DNA of 41,959 nucleotides from an uncultured Eubacteriales bacterium (GTDB lineage: Bacteria > Bacillota > Clostridia > Christensenellales > Aristaeellaceae), in contig CADCJO010000021.1 of the NCBI GenBank assembly GCA_902801765.1, positions 1-41,959 on the forward strand, in the 5' to 3' direction. Shown in pieces: positions 7,821 through 15,488 of the stretch. The position numbers and the translations under genes are program-made. The notes under the pieces were generated by a model. It worked only from the letters and a program-made list of their open reading frames with translations, was not told the origin of the DNA and made no database searches. The stretch's first letter is position 1, and each line of letters begins with the position of its first letter.

Positions 7821-8843
7821 ATGACCAAGTATCAGATGATCGCCCCCGCGCTGCCCAACGTTCCCTGGCAGGAAAAGCCGGTCGGACACATCAACAGCCC
7901 CCTCTGGCGCTACAAGGACAACCCCATCATCGGCCGCAACCCGCTGCCCGGCGTAGCCCGCATTTTCAACTCCGCCGTGATGCCCTATGAAGGCAAATTC
8001 GTGGGTGTGTTCCGCGGCGAACAGACCAACGGCGTGCCCTACATCTATCTGGGCTGGAGCCAGGACGCCATTCACTGGGACTTTGAGCCCAACAAGATTC
8101 CCTTCGTGGACGAAGCGGGCAAGCCCTTCATGCCCATCTACGCTTATGACCCGCGCCTGGTGAAGGTGGAGGACACCTATTACATCATCTGGTGCCAGGA
8201 CTTTTACGGCGCGGCCATCGGCGTGGCGAAGACCCAGGACTTTAAGTCCTTCGTCCGCATTGAAAATCCCTTCCTGCCCTTCAACCGCAACGCGGTGCTG
8301 TTTCCCCGCAAGGTGCACGGCAATTTCATGATGATGAGCCGTCCCTCCGACAGCGGCCACACCCCCTTTGGCGACATCTTCATCAGCGAAAGTCCGGATA
8401 TGGTGTTCTGGGGCAAGCATCGCCATGTGATGAGCCGGGGCAACAGCTGGTGGGAAGGCCTGAAAATCGGCGGCGGCGCCGCGCCTATCGAGACCAGCGA
8501 AGGCTGGCTGCTGTTCTACCACGGCGTCACCCAGACCTGCAACGGCTATGTATATTCCATCGGCGGGGCCATCCTGGATATCGACGAGCCCTCTAAGGTA
8601 AAATACCGCTGCAACAATTATCTGCTCACCCCCGAAGAATGGTTCGAGGAGCGGGGCTTCGTGCCCAACGTCACCTTCCCCTGCGCCACCCTGCATGACC
8701 CGGCTTCCGGCAAAATCGCCGTGTACTACGGCGCGGCTGACAGCTATGTGGGCCTGGCCTTCGGCTATCTGGACGAGATCATCGACTACATCAAGGACAA
8801 CAGCAAAACGACCAACGACGATACCGAAATCGGCCGCCGCTGA
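7821..8843 (+). CDS. GH130 family glycosidase/phosphorylase
   Basis: 340 residues, five-bladed beta-propeller of family GH130. Characterised members phosphorolyse beta-mannosides (for example beta-1,4-mannosyl-glucose or mannooligosaccharides) to alpha-mannose 1-phosphate; some are hydrolases. The catalytic Asp of the family corresponds to D110 in YDPRLV. Other family landmarks are GVARIFNSAV and GGGAAPIET near the conserved phosphate site. No signal peptide, so it acts in the cytoplasm on imported sugars. The ATG at 7821 has AAAGGA eight bases before it; the longer frame from 7731 overlaps the previous gene and is rejected. It lies 28 bp after the HAD gene and 10 bp before the Dabb gene, so one operon is likely. 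Confidence 0.88.
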   Translation: MTKYQMIAPALPNVPWQEKPVGHINSPLWRYKDNPIIGRNPLPGVARIFNSAVMPYEGKFVGVFRGEQTNGVPYIYLGWSQDAIHWDFEPNKIPFVDEAGKPFMPIYAYDPRLVKVEDTYYIIWCQDFYGAAIGVAKTQDFKSFVRIENPFLPFNRNAVLFPRKVHGNFMMMSRPSDSGHTPFGDIFISESPDMVFWGKHRHVMSRGNSWWEGLKIGGGAAPIETSEGWLLFYHGVTQTCNGYVYSIGGAILDIDEPSKVKYRCNNYLLTPEEWFEERGFVPNVTFPCATLHDPASGKIAVYYGAADSYVGLAFGYLDEIIDYIKDNSKTTNDDTEIGRR

Positions 8844-8853
8844 GGGTAAGAAG

Positions 8854-9138
8854 ATGAAGCATTATATCATTGTCAAGTTCGTGGAGGGCACCGACGTGAA
8901 AGCCCTCGTCGGGCCGGTGAAGGCCATCTATGACGAAACTCTGTCCATCCCCGGCGTGCACAGCGTTGACTTCAAGCTCTCCAATTCTGACCGCGCCAAC
9001 CGCTACGACCTCATGATCGTCATGGACATGGACAAGGAAGCCCTGCCCGCCTACGACGTGTCCGCGCCGCATCTCCGCTGGAAAACCGAGTACGGCGACC
9101 GCGTGGCGAAAAAGGCGATCTTTGACTGCGACGAGTAG
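8854..9138 (+). CDS. Dabb (stress-responsive alpha/beta barrel) domain protein
   Basis: 94 residues, matching the ferredoxin-like Dabb domain: it opens MKHYIIVKFVEGTDV, then a helix region (KALVGPVKAIYDE), a central GVHSVDF, and the typical closing stretch APHLRWKTEYG. Dabb proteins are small cytoplasmic dimers with diverse or unknown roles. In carbohydrate loci such proteins are often found beside glycosidases and may act as mutarotase-like or binding proteins. The start ATG is eight bases after the GH130 stop codon, with GAGGG overlapping that stop, so translation is likely coupled. It is followed directly by a long structured repeat rather than a simple terminator. Confidence 0.8.
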   Translation: MKHYIIVKFVEGTDVKALVGPVKAIYDETLSIPGVHSVDFKLSNSDRANRYDLMIVMDMDKEALPAYDVSAPHLRWKTEYGDRVAKKAIFDCDE

Positions 9139-9149
9139 CTTTAAGTAAC

Positions 9150-9500
9150 GAAGAGGAAACGCTGGGGCTGTTCGCCCCAGACCCCAACCAGGGTCCTGAG
9201 GACCCTGGACCCGCAACTGGCGAATGAACATCGTTGGAATAAGCATACAAGCTGGGGAAAGTGAACTTTCCCCCTCGGATTTTCCCAGGCTTTCCGCGGA
9301 TGCAAAGCATCCGGGCTGGCGGCTTCGCCGCCGGGCCAGAAGCCCTACGGCATCAAGTCAAACTTCCGCGTTCCTCCAAGCTTCAGCGAGAACCAAGCTG
9401 GTTTTCTGGTTCAAGTATAATCCGCTATTGAGGTCCAGGAGATGAAATCTCCTGGTGCAGGTGCACGAGGGCCGCACAGGCCCTCGCCCCGTCGTAATTT
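9150..9500 (+). repeat. multi-hairpin interspersed repeat, copy A (family R3)
   Basis: About 350 bp of non-coding DNA made of consecutive hairpins: 9162-9180, 9188-9208, 9254-9273, 9297-9313, 9318-9332, 9435-9455 and 9466-9486. A second copy in opposite orientation lies at 17540-18010 and is collinear over almost the whole length, with conserved linkers such as CTGGACCCGCAA, GGGCCAGAAGC and ATCCGCTATTGAGGTCCAGGAG. Stems differ between copies but stay paired (for example CCAGGGTCC/GGACCCTGG here and CCAGGGCGG/CCGCCCTGG in the other orientation). Sequence at 9501-9541 holds only the next gene's ribosome binding site. Confidence 0.85.
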
Positions 9501-9541
9501 ATAGCGCTCTTTCAATCCCAATTGCCACTGGAGGAATTATT

Positions 9542-11053
9542 ATGCCTCGTTTTCAACTTGCGTCCCTGTTCAGCGACGGGGCGGTGCTGTGCAGAAGAAA
9601 AGAGATCCGGGTGTTCGGCACGGGGGAAGAGGGAATCCGCTTGTCCGTGCGGCTGCTGGACGAGGGCGGAAAGACCCTTTGCCAGGATGAAACAGTCGTC
9701 GAGCAGGGCCGCTTCTGCTTCTGCCTGCCGCCGCAGGAGGCGCGGATGGGGTGCGTGCTCACCGTGACGGACGGTCAGGATAAAACCATCTGCTGCGATA
9801 TCGCCATCGGCGAAGTGTACCTGGCCGGGGGCCAGAGCAACATGGAGCTGGAGCTGCAGAACGCCGACGAAGGACCTCAGCTCATCCCGTCCCACCGCAA
9901 CGGCCAGGTGCGGTATTTCAACGTGCCCAAGTTCGCCCGGTTCACCGACGAAGCCGAGGAAGCCAACAGAACCGCCCGCTGGGTGGCGGTGGCCCCCGGC
10001 ACGGCGAAGGATATGAGCGCTGTGGGTTATTTCTTCGCCATGAAACTGCAAGCGCATCTGCGCGTACCTGTGGGCATTATCGACTGCTATTGGGGCGGCA
10101 CGTCCGTCACCTGCTGGATGAGCGAAGAAACGCTCCGGCTCACCGCCGAGGGCCGACGCTACCTGAAAGAATATGAGGACAGCTGGGCCGGCAAGAGCAT
10201 GGAGCAATACCTGGAGGAAGAAGGCGCGTTCTTCGGCGGGTTGGACGCCTGGGCCAAGCAGGCCGACGCCCTGAAAAAAGAGCATCCCGAATACACCACC
10301 AAGGAAATCAACGCGGTCATCGGCCCCTGTCCGCCCTGGAATCCGCCGGTGGGCGAGGGTTCGCCCTTCCGTCCGGCCGGGCTGTTCCACACCATGCTGG
10401 AGCGGGTCGTGCCCGCCACGCTGACTGGCGTGCTGTTCTATCAGGGCGAGGAGGATTCCTGGCGCACGAAGCGGTATGACATCCTGCTGACCAGCTTCAT
10501 TTTCCAATTGCGCGAGCTGTTTATGGATGACGAACTGCCCTTCCTGAATGTGCAGCTGCCCATGTGGATCGACGGCGCGGCGACAGAGGACAGCAGGCTG
10601 TGGCCCGTGCTGCGCCTGGCCCAGCAGAAGGTGTGGCGCAATGTGCGGAACACCGGCCTGGCGGTGCTGCTGGATCAGGGTGAATTTGACAACATCCACC
10701 CCACCAACAAGCGCGTGGTGGGGGAGAGGCTGTATGAATGTGCGCTGGATACGATCTATCATGAACCGGCGCAGCTGCCGCCCTTCGCTGTCGGAAAATG
10801 TCAGCGGGACGGAAAACTGATCGTCGCGCTTTCCGCGCCTGTGATGGACTGCGGCAAGGGCGATTTTCTGCTGGAAATCGCCGGGACGGATGGCGTATTC
10901 CACCCCGCCGATGTGGCGCTGGAAGAAAAGCAGCTCGTCCTTTCCTCCACTGATGTGCCGCGCCCCGCTGCCGTGCGGTACGCCTGGCTGGATTATGCGC
11001 ACGTGCGCCTGTTCGGGGAGAACGGACTTCCCTTGGCGCCGTTTGCGCTGTAA
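9542..11053 (+). CDS. SGNH-type carbohydrate acetylesterase (sialate O-acetylesterase family)
   Basis: 503 residues of the SASA/sialate O-acetylesterase family. The nucleophile Ser99 lies in GGQSNME, the oxyanion-region glycines in YWGGTS, a characteristic FYQGEED follows, and the catalytic Asp/His pair is in DNIHPTNK. No signal peptide, so it probably deacetylates oligosaccharides in the cytoplasm. The ATG at 9542 follows GGAGG; an upstream in-frame extension is rejected. With GH130 upstream, the natural substrate could be acetylated mannooligosaccharides rather than sialic acid, as in known mannan loci; this is inference. A bidirectional terminator separates it from the convergent tmcAL gene. 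Confidence 0.85.
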   Translation: MPRFQLASLFSDGAVLCRRKEIRVFGTGEEGIRLSVRLLDEGGKTLCQDETVVEQGRFCFCLPPQEARMGCVLTVTDGQDKTICCDIAIGEVYLAGGQSNMELELQNADEGPQLIPSHRNGQVRYFNVPKFARFTDEAEEANRTARWVAVAPGTAKDMSAVGYFFAMKLQAHLRVPVGIIDCYWGGTSVTCWMSEETLRLTAEGRRYLKEYEDSWAGKSMEQYLEEEGAFFGGLDAWAKQADALKKEHPEYTTKEINAVIGPCPPWNPPVGEGSPFRPAGLFHTMLERVVPATLTGVLFYQGEEDSWRTKRYDILLTSFIFQLRELFMDDELPFLNVQLPMWIDGAATEDSRLWPVLRLAQQKVWRNVRNTGLAVLLDQGEFDNIHPTNKRVVGERLYECALDTIYHEPAQLPPFAVGKCQRDGKLIVALSAPVMDCGKGDFLLEIAGTDGVFHPADVALEEKQLVLSSTDVPRPAAVRYAWLDYAHVRLFGENGLPLAPFAL

Positions 11054-11068
11054 CTGTATATGAAGGAA

Positions 11069-11098
11069 AGCGCCGCACGCGGGTTTGCGTGCGGCGCT
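11069..11098. terminator. bidirectional terminator between convergent genes
   Basis: A perfect 12-bp stem (AGCGCCGCACGC at 11069-11080 with 11087-11098, loop GGGTTT) sits between the acetylesterase stop (11053, plus) and the tmcAL stop (11105, minus), with a T-rich run on the plus side. Confidence 0.75.
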
Positions 11099-11104
11099 GT
11101 TTGT

Positions 11105-12280
11105 TTATTCATGCAGAATGATTGGCTGCGTCCGGTAGGTTTTCCCCCGGGGCAATCCGGCGGCGATGCGCCAGAGATCGTCTGCGCGGCAGTCCAGCAC
11201 GGCGGCGGCTTCCTTCGCGGGCCGCGCGTAAAGGGAGAAGCCGGTTTCCTGGGTATGCTTCTGCATTTGACGCAGCAAAGGCCGGGCGCTTTCCCGGAAG
11301 CCCAGGATACGGGCGGAGGTGGGGAAAGCGGGCAAGTCGGCTTTGGTGACGCCCATCACGCCATGACACAGTGCGCGGCTGAGGCGGCCCCGGGTGTAGC
11401 GCCGGGTCTTGACCGCGTCGATCAGCGCTTCCCGGCTGACGGCGTTTTCGGCGGCTTTCAGGATGCGCATTTCCAGTCCTTCGCTGACGCCGGGCCACTG
11501 GGCGATTTCTTCTGGGGAGGATAAAAGCAGCTTGTGGCGCAGGACGGTATCCAGGCCGCTGGGCGGGCAGATGCCGTTCCGCACGGCTTGTTCCAATACA
11601 GGAAAAGCATTTTTCGGGGTGGCGTTTCTGACGCCTGCCCAATCGCCCCGTAGAATAGCGCTTCGCACAGCGGAGGCAGAGGGCAGCGTCTCCAGTTCAC
11701 CCGCGTGATAGTCTGTTTCCCGCAGGACAGGTACAGGAAGGATAGAACTGTTCAGCCGAATCAAAGCTCTTAAGTAGGAAATTGCCAGGGCGGTATTCGG
11801 CGCGTCAAATGTTTTGGCCGGAATGTTTAACCGGATCGCAACAGCCTGTCCCTGGGCGGCGGCGAAGGATAAGCCTTTCTTCACCCCTGCTTGGATCGCG
11901 GTTTCCATTGCTTCGTCAGGTACTTCCAACAGTTCCGCGGCGGCTTGCAGCAAGGATAAATCGTCTGTTTCGCTGCCGAAGGACAGATGGGTGACACAGC
12001 TCAGCGCTTGCAGGATGGCGACCCCTCCCAAGGCGAAGTATTCCGCTTCCCGCACGGAAAAGGCATAGGGCAATTGCAGCACCGCGTCCGCGCCGCACCG
12101 CAGCGCCATTTCCGCCCGGGCATGAGCGGGCAGCAGCGCGGGCAGACCCCGCTGGGTGAAGCTGCCGCTCATGACGCAGACGATGAAATCCGCGCCCGTT
12201 TTCTCCCGCGCCAGACGCAGGTGCCGTTCATGGCCCTTATGGAAGGGATCGTATTCTGCGATCACACCGCAAACGTTCAT
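11105..12280 (-). CDS. tmcAL: tRNA(Met) cytidine acetate ligase
   Basis: 391 residues, the family length. TmcAL (YlbM, DUF795) makes N4-acetylcytidine at the wobble position of elongator tRNA-Met from acetate and ATP. The N-terminal nucleotidyltransferase signature is clear: VIAEYDPFHKGHERHL carries the HxGH-like motif, followed by VCVMSGSFTQRG. PSASAVRSAI later matches the second ATP-binding motif region. The start ATG at 12280 is five bases after AGAGGTG; the longer frame to 12349 runs through a palindromic repeat and is rejected. An elongator-type tRNA with CAT anticodon, its expected substrate, is encoded at 35130-35206. Confidence 0.92.
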   Translation of the reverse strand: MNVCGVIAEYDPFHKGHERHLRLAREKTGADFIVCVMSGSFTQRGLPALLPAHARAEMALRCGADAVLQLPYAFSVREAEYFALGGVAILQALSCVTHLSFGSETDDLSLLQAAAELLEVPDEAMETAIQAGVKKGLSFAAAQGQAVAIRLNIPAKTFDAPNTALAISYLRALIRLNSSILPVPVLRETDYHAGELETLPSASAVRSAILRGDWAGVRNATPKNAFPVLEQAVRNGICPPSGLDTVLRHKLLLSSPEEIAQWPGVSEGLEMRILKAAENAVSREALIDAVKTRRYTRGRLSRALCHGVMGVTKADLPAFPTSARILGFRESARPLLRQMQKHTQETGFSLYARPAKEAAAVLDCRADDLWRIAAGLPRGKTYRTQPIILHE

Positions 12281-12301
12281 AGAGCACCTCTTTATATAAT
12301 T

Positions 12302-12348
12302 TGTGGGGGAAACCATTCTTTGGGGGCCAAAGAATGGTTTCCCCCACA
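12302..12348. repeat. 22-bp-arm palindromic repeat, copy a (family R1)
   Basis: Perfect inverted repeat, 22-bp arms (12302-12323 and 12327-12348), loop GGG. Its outer flank reads GAAAGGGGTG when viewed on the minus strand, the same leader that precedes the other copies, so this copy is inverted relative to them. It lies upstream of tmcAL. Confidence 0.9.
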
Positions 12349-12379
12349 CCCCTTTCCAAGAAAGCCGTATAAGAGGATA

Positions 12380-12556
12380 TTAAATAAATGCGTTCTGTTC
12401 CTGGCTGTATTTGTATCCCGCTTTTCCCAGCGTTTCCTCAATCTCCGCCTTGCTTACGTCCAGGTCGTCGCACAGGGCGTCCAGGCTGGGGTACTGGTCG
12501 CGGAGCTTCATATTGATCATGCTCAGGAGCATGAAAGGGTCTTTTGGCAACATCAT
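12380..12556 (-). CDS. DUF4250 small protein
   Basis: 58 residues (57 from the second ATG, 12553). The protein opens MLPKDPFMLLSMIN and continues with PSLDALCDDLDVSKAEI, which matches the DUF4250 family of short Clostridia proteins of unknown function. The middle looks like a small helix-turn-helix (ALCDDLDVSKAEIEETL), so DNA binding is possible but unproven. The ribosome binding site is weak. It lies between two palindromic R1 repeats, downstream of araD on the same strand. Confidence 0.8.
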   Translation of the reverse strand: MMLPKDPFMLLSMINMKLRDQYPSLDALCDDLDVSKAEIEETLGKAGYKYSQEQNAFI

Positions 12557-12625
12557 AATTCACAAAACTCGTCTTTCGTCTAATTGTATTGATGTAATGC
12601 CCTTTATGGTTTTCTTGGAAAGGGG

Positions 12626-12672
12626 TCTGGGGGAAACCATTCTTTGGCCTCCAAAGAATGGTTTCCCCCAGA
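12626..12672. repeat. 22-bp-arm palindromic repeat, copy b (family R1)
   Basis: Perfect arms at 12626-12647 and 12651-12672 with loop CCT, preceded by GGAAAGGGG and followed by AAAAA. Its second base pair is C-G where copy a has G-C, a compensated change. It lies just beyond the araD stop codon. Confidence 0.9.
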
Positions 12673-12684
12673 AAAAATCTCCCG

Positions 12685-13380
12685 TCACTTCTGCCCGTAA
12701 TAAGCGTTCTTGCCGTGCTTGCGCAGATAGTGCTTGTCCAGCAGCGTCTGCTGCATGGAGGGCAGACCGGGGGTGAGCATCATGGCGTGGAAGTCCATGA
12801 ACGCCACTTCCTCCATGACCACGGCGTTGTGCACGGCTTCCATGGCGTCCTTGCCCCAGGCGAAGGGGCCGTGGGAGAACACGGTCACGCCGGGCACCTG
12901 GGCGGGGTCGATGCCGCGGGAACGGAAGGTTTCGATAATGACCATGCCGGTTTCCTTCTCATATTCGCCCTTGATTTCCGCGTCGGTCATGGGCCGGGTG
13001 CAGGGGATGGAGCCGTAGAAGTAATCGCCCTGGGTGGTGCCCATGGCGGGAATATCTTTCCCGGCCTGGGCAAAGGACGTGGCCCAACGGGAATGGGTGT
13101 GCACGATGCCGCCGCATTCGGGGAAAGCCTTGTACAGCTCCAGATGGGTGGGCGTGTCGCTGCTGGGCTTCCATTTGCCCTCCACCACTTTGCCGTCCAG
13201 GTCAACGACCACCATGTCGTCCGCGGTCATGCCGTCGTATTCCACGCCGGAGGGCTTGATCACAAACAGCCCCGCTTCCCGGTCAATGCCGGATACGTTG
13301 CCCCAGGTGAAGGTGACCAGGTTGTACTTGGGCAGAAGCAGATTCGCTTTCCAGACTTGCTCTTTCAATTGTTCAAGCAT
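12685..13380 (-). CDS. araD: L-ribulose-5-phosphate 4-epimerase
   Basis: 231 residues, the same length as E. coli AraD, which converts L-ribulose 5-phosphate to D-xylulose 5-phosphate through a Zn-dependent retro-aldol mechanism. Metal and catalytic residues are present: D75 in SSDTPTHL, H94 and H96 in HTHS, H170 in SHGPF, and the C-terminal tyrosine in NAYYGQK. The TWGNVSG and KPSGVEYD phosphate-site motifs are also intact. The start ATG has GAGGTG eight bases upstream. It lies downstream of the FGGY kinase gene on the same strand, but a repeat-filled gap of about 390 bp separates them. L-xylulose/ascorbate-pathway epimerases (UlaF/SgbE) are close relatives, so the physiological sugar is most likely, not certainly, L-arabinose. 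Confidence 0.93.
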   Translation of the reverse strand: MLEQLKEQVWKANLLLPKYNLVTFTWGNVSGIDREAGLFVIKPSGVEYDGMTADDMVVVDLDGKVVEGKWKPSSDTPTHLELYKAFPECGGIVHTHSRWATSFAQAGKDIPAMGTTQGDYFYGSIPCTRPMTDAEIKGEYEKETGMVIIETFRSRGIDPAQVPGVTVFSHGPFAWGKDAMEAVHNAVVMEEVAFMDFHAMMLTPGLPSMQQTLLDKHYLRKHGKNAYYGQK

Positions 13381-13500
13381 AAAAATTCACCTCAAATCAT
13401 TTGTCCTGTATCATATGGTTTTGAATATATTTATATATGAATCGTAACTGTTCAGTAGTAATAGAATGCAGGGTGCTTCATCAATAAGAAGCATGAACGA

Positions 13501-13596
13501 AACCCCTCAGTCGGCTACGCCGACAGCTCCCCTGATAGGGGAGCCTATATTGCCTCCCCTATCAGGGGAGGTGCCCCCGCAGGGGGCGGAGAGGTT
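13501..13596. repeat. head-to-head double hairpin repeat (family R2)
   Basis: Two units face each other. Unit 1 reads AACCCCTCAG, then hairpin 13511-13523 and hairpin 13526-13544. Unit 2, inverted, has hairpin 13553-13571, then hairpin 13573-13587, and ends AGAGGTT. The CTCCCCT/AGGGGAG stems are shared; the other stem differs in sequence but is kept in form. Similar elements are, to my knowledge, common in gut Clostridia genomes. The flanking parts of 13381-13771 (13381-13500 and 13597-13669) hold no gene and are AT-richer; an araD promoter probably lies at 13400-13480 but I cannot fix it. Confidence 0.8.
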
Positions 13597-13669
13597 CTCC
13601 CTCTTCCTTGGGCTCCATGGTCGACTGAATAGTTACTATGAATCTTTTATTGCCTTGCTCGGAAGGGGG

Positions 13670-13759
13670 TCTGGGGGAAACCGCTCTTAGCCTTCCCCTT
13701 TTAGGGGAAGGCGGCCCGTAGGGCCGAATGAGGTTTTCCAAAGAGCGGTTTCCCCCAGA
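13670..13759. repeat. palindromic repeat copy c (R1) with an R2-type unit inserted in its loop
   Basis: The R1 arms are at 13670-13688 and 13741-13759 (19 bp, perfect). Instead of a three-base loop, 52 bases lie between them and form two further hairpins (13691-13711 and 13712-13726) followed by GAATGAGG. That insert has the same order of parts as the R2 units at 13501-13596. One repeat family has therefore gone into the loop of another. The element is placed just after the FGGY kinase stop codon. Confidence 0.85.
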
Positions 13760-13771
13760 AAAAGCTCCTGC

Positions 13772-15340
13772 TTACAGGCACTTGATCGCCGCCACTTCCA
13801 TGGGCAGCGCTTTCTTGTAGCGTTCCAGGAAGGTCTGGAAGCCCTGAATGTCGGCTTCGTCGGCCATGAGGGTGGAGGACTTGGCGTCGGCAAAGACCAC
13901 GCTGTTCAGGTAATCTTCCAGGGCCTGGCCCTCTTTCTTCCAGAGCATATAACCCGCCAGCAGGGCCATGCCGTAGGGGCCGCCTTCGCCCGCGGTTTCC
14001 ATGACGGACACGGGGGAGCCGACGGCGGCGGACAGCAGGGTCTGGCCCACGCCGGGGGTCTTGAAATAGCCGCCATGGCCGTACAGCTTGTCGATGGGCA
14101 CGTTCTCTTCCTTGGTCAGAATATCCATGCCGATTTTGAGCGTCGCCAGAGCGGAGAGCAGGTGGGTGCGCATAAAGTTGGCCAGGGTCATCTTGGCGTT
14201 TTCCATCCGGGCGAACACGGGACGGCCCTCGTCCAGGTCGGTGACGCCCTCGCCGGAGAAGTAGTTGAAGCTCAGCAGGCCGCCGCAGTCCTTGTCGCCC
14301 TCCATGGCTTTATTGAAAAGCTTGGGGTAGAGGTCGCCCTTGCTGACCTTCGCGCCGATCAGGTCCGCGAACTCGGCCAGCAGGTTCACCCAGGCGTTGA
14401 TGTCGCTGGTGCAGTTGTTGCAGTGCACCATGGCAACGGGCAGGCCCGCGGGAGTGGTGACCATATCGATCTCCCGATGCACACCCAGGCCGTGATCCAC
14501 CACCACCATGGCAAAGTCGCTGGTGCCCGCGGACACGTTGCCCGTGCGGGCAGCCACGGAATTGGTGGCGGTCATGCCGGTGCCCGCGTCGCCTTCCGGC
14601 GGGCAGAAGGGCACGCCGGGCTTGAATTCGCCGGTGGGGTCCAGGAACAGCGCGCCGTCTTCGGTGAGGCAGCCCGCGTTCTCGCCCGCCATCAGCAGGT
14701 CGGGCAGCAAATCTTCCAGTGTAAACTGCATGCCCTTGGAAGCAATCAGCTTGTCAAATTCCTCCATCATGCCCGCGTCGTACACCGGCTTCTCGGGGTC
14801 GATGGGGAACACGCCGCTGGCTTCGCCGATGCCCAGCACTTGTTTGCCGGTGAGCTTTTCATGGATGTAGCCCGCCAGGGTGGTGATGTGGGCGAGGCGG
14901 GGGAGATGGTCCTCCCCGTTCAGGATGGCCTGATACAGGTGGGCGATACTCCAGCGCTGGGGGATATTGAAGTGGAACAGCTCGGTCAGCTCCGCGGCGG
15001 CGGGGCCGGTGATGGTGTTGCGCCAGGTGCGGAATTCGGTGAGGGGATTTCCGTCCCGGTCAAAGGGCAGGTAGCCGTGCATCATGCCGGAAATGCCCAT
15101 GGCCCCCACTTCGGTCAGCGTTTCGCCGAACTTTTCCTTTACGTCCTTTTTGAGATCCGCAAAACAGCTTTGCAGCCCGGTGTGGATCGCGTCCCAGGAA
15201 TAGGTCCACACGCCGTTCACCAGCTGGTTTTCCCACTCATGGCTGCCGGAGGCGATGGGCTTGTTTTGCTCGTCGATCAGGACGGCCTTGATGCGGGTGG
15301 AGCCGAATTCCAGGCCCAGGGCGGTTTTTTTGAAATCCAT
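13772..15340 (-). CDS. FGGY-family carbohydrate kinase, probable pentulokinase
   Basis: 522 residues with the two actin-like domains of FGGY kinases. The N-terminal phosphate-binding motif is [16 protein letters not shown], with conserved GISGMMHG next. The ATP-site region in the C-terminal half has SAGTSDFA, and [15 protein letters not shown] corresponds to the FGGY signature region. The catalytic Asp should be in [11 protein letters not shown] 15340 follows GGAGAG at eight bases, and a near-consensus promoter lies just upstream. With araD downstream, L-ribulokinase or a closely related ketopentose kinase is the most likely role. It is not close enough to E. coli AraB for me to use that symbol, and xylulokinase remains possible. 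Confidence 0.85.
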   Translation of the reverse strand: MDFKKTALGLEFGSTRIKAVLIDEQNKPIASGSHEWENQLVNGVWTYSWDAIHTGLQSCFADLKKDVKEKFGETLTEVGAMGISGMMHGYLPFDRDGNPLTEFRTWRNTITGPAAAELTELFHFNIPQRWSIAHLYQAILNGEDHLPRLAHITTLAGYIHEKLTGKQVLGIGEASGVFPIDPEKPVYDAGMMEEFDKLIASKGMQFTLEDLLPDLLMAGENAGCLTEDGALFLDPTGEFKPGVPFCPPEGDAGTGMTATNSVAARTGNVSAGTSDFAMVVVDHGLGVHREIDMVTTPAGLPVAMVHCNNCTSDINAWVNLLAEFADLIGAKVSKGDLYPKLFNKAMEGDKDCGGLLSFNYFSGEGVTDLDEGRPVFARMENAKMTLANFMRTHLLSALATLKIGMDILTKEENVPIDKLYGHGGYFKTPGVGQTLLSAAVGSPVSVMETAGEGGPYGMALLAGYMLWKKEGQALEDYLNSVVFADAKSSTLMADEADIQGFQTFLERYKKALPMEVAAIKCL

Positions 15341-15385
15341 AAGCGTTTCTCTCCTTTATGATGATGTTTTTATCCTGCGTCATTT

Positions 15386-15443
15386 GCTGGTATTTCCAGC
15401 TTCAATCCATCAAAATTGTACCATTGATAACCAGAAAATGCAA
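15386..15443 (-). promoter_or_regulatory. promoter and possible operator of the sugar kinase gene
   Basis: Minus-strand -35 TTGCAT (15438-15443), 17-bp spacer, -10 TACAAT (15415-15420). A palindrome GCTGG-TATTT-CCAGC (15386-15400) lies just downstream of the expected start point, a good position for a repressor site. The promoter is well supported; the operator is inference. Confidence 0.65.
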
Positions 15444-15452
15444 TCGCTTTTG

Positions 15453-15480
15453 AAAAAAGAAACGCCCCGATTCGGGGCGT
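15453..15480 (-). terminator. intrinsic terminator of the GH27 gene
   Basis: On the minus strand an 8-bp stem (15462-15480, loop of three) is followed by TTTCTTTTTT. It lies directly after the GH27 stop and separates that gene from the kinase promoter. Confidence 0.85.
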
Positions 15481-15488
15481 CGGAGGCG

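Noticed and set aside
9512-11002. 496-codon antisense frame opposite the acetylesterase
   Set aside because: Low-complexity composition, no motif; the plus-strand SGNH gene has all catalytic residues.
12626-12672. Simple intrinsic terminator of araD
   Set aside because: For araD (minus strand) the T-run precedes the hairpin rather than following it, and the same element recurs in both orientations with a conserved leader.
13501-13596. CRISPR array
   Set aside because: Repeats are paired hairpins without equal spacers; no cas genes nearby.
14075-15361. 428-codon frame opposite the FGGY kinase
   Set aside because: Shadow of the kinase gene, G/H/V-rich and without ribosome binding site.
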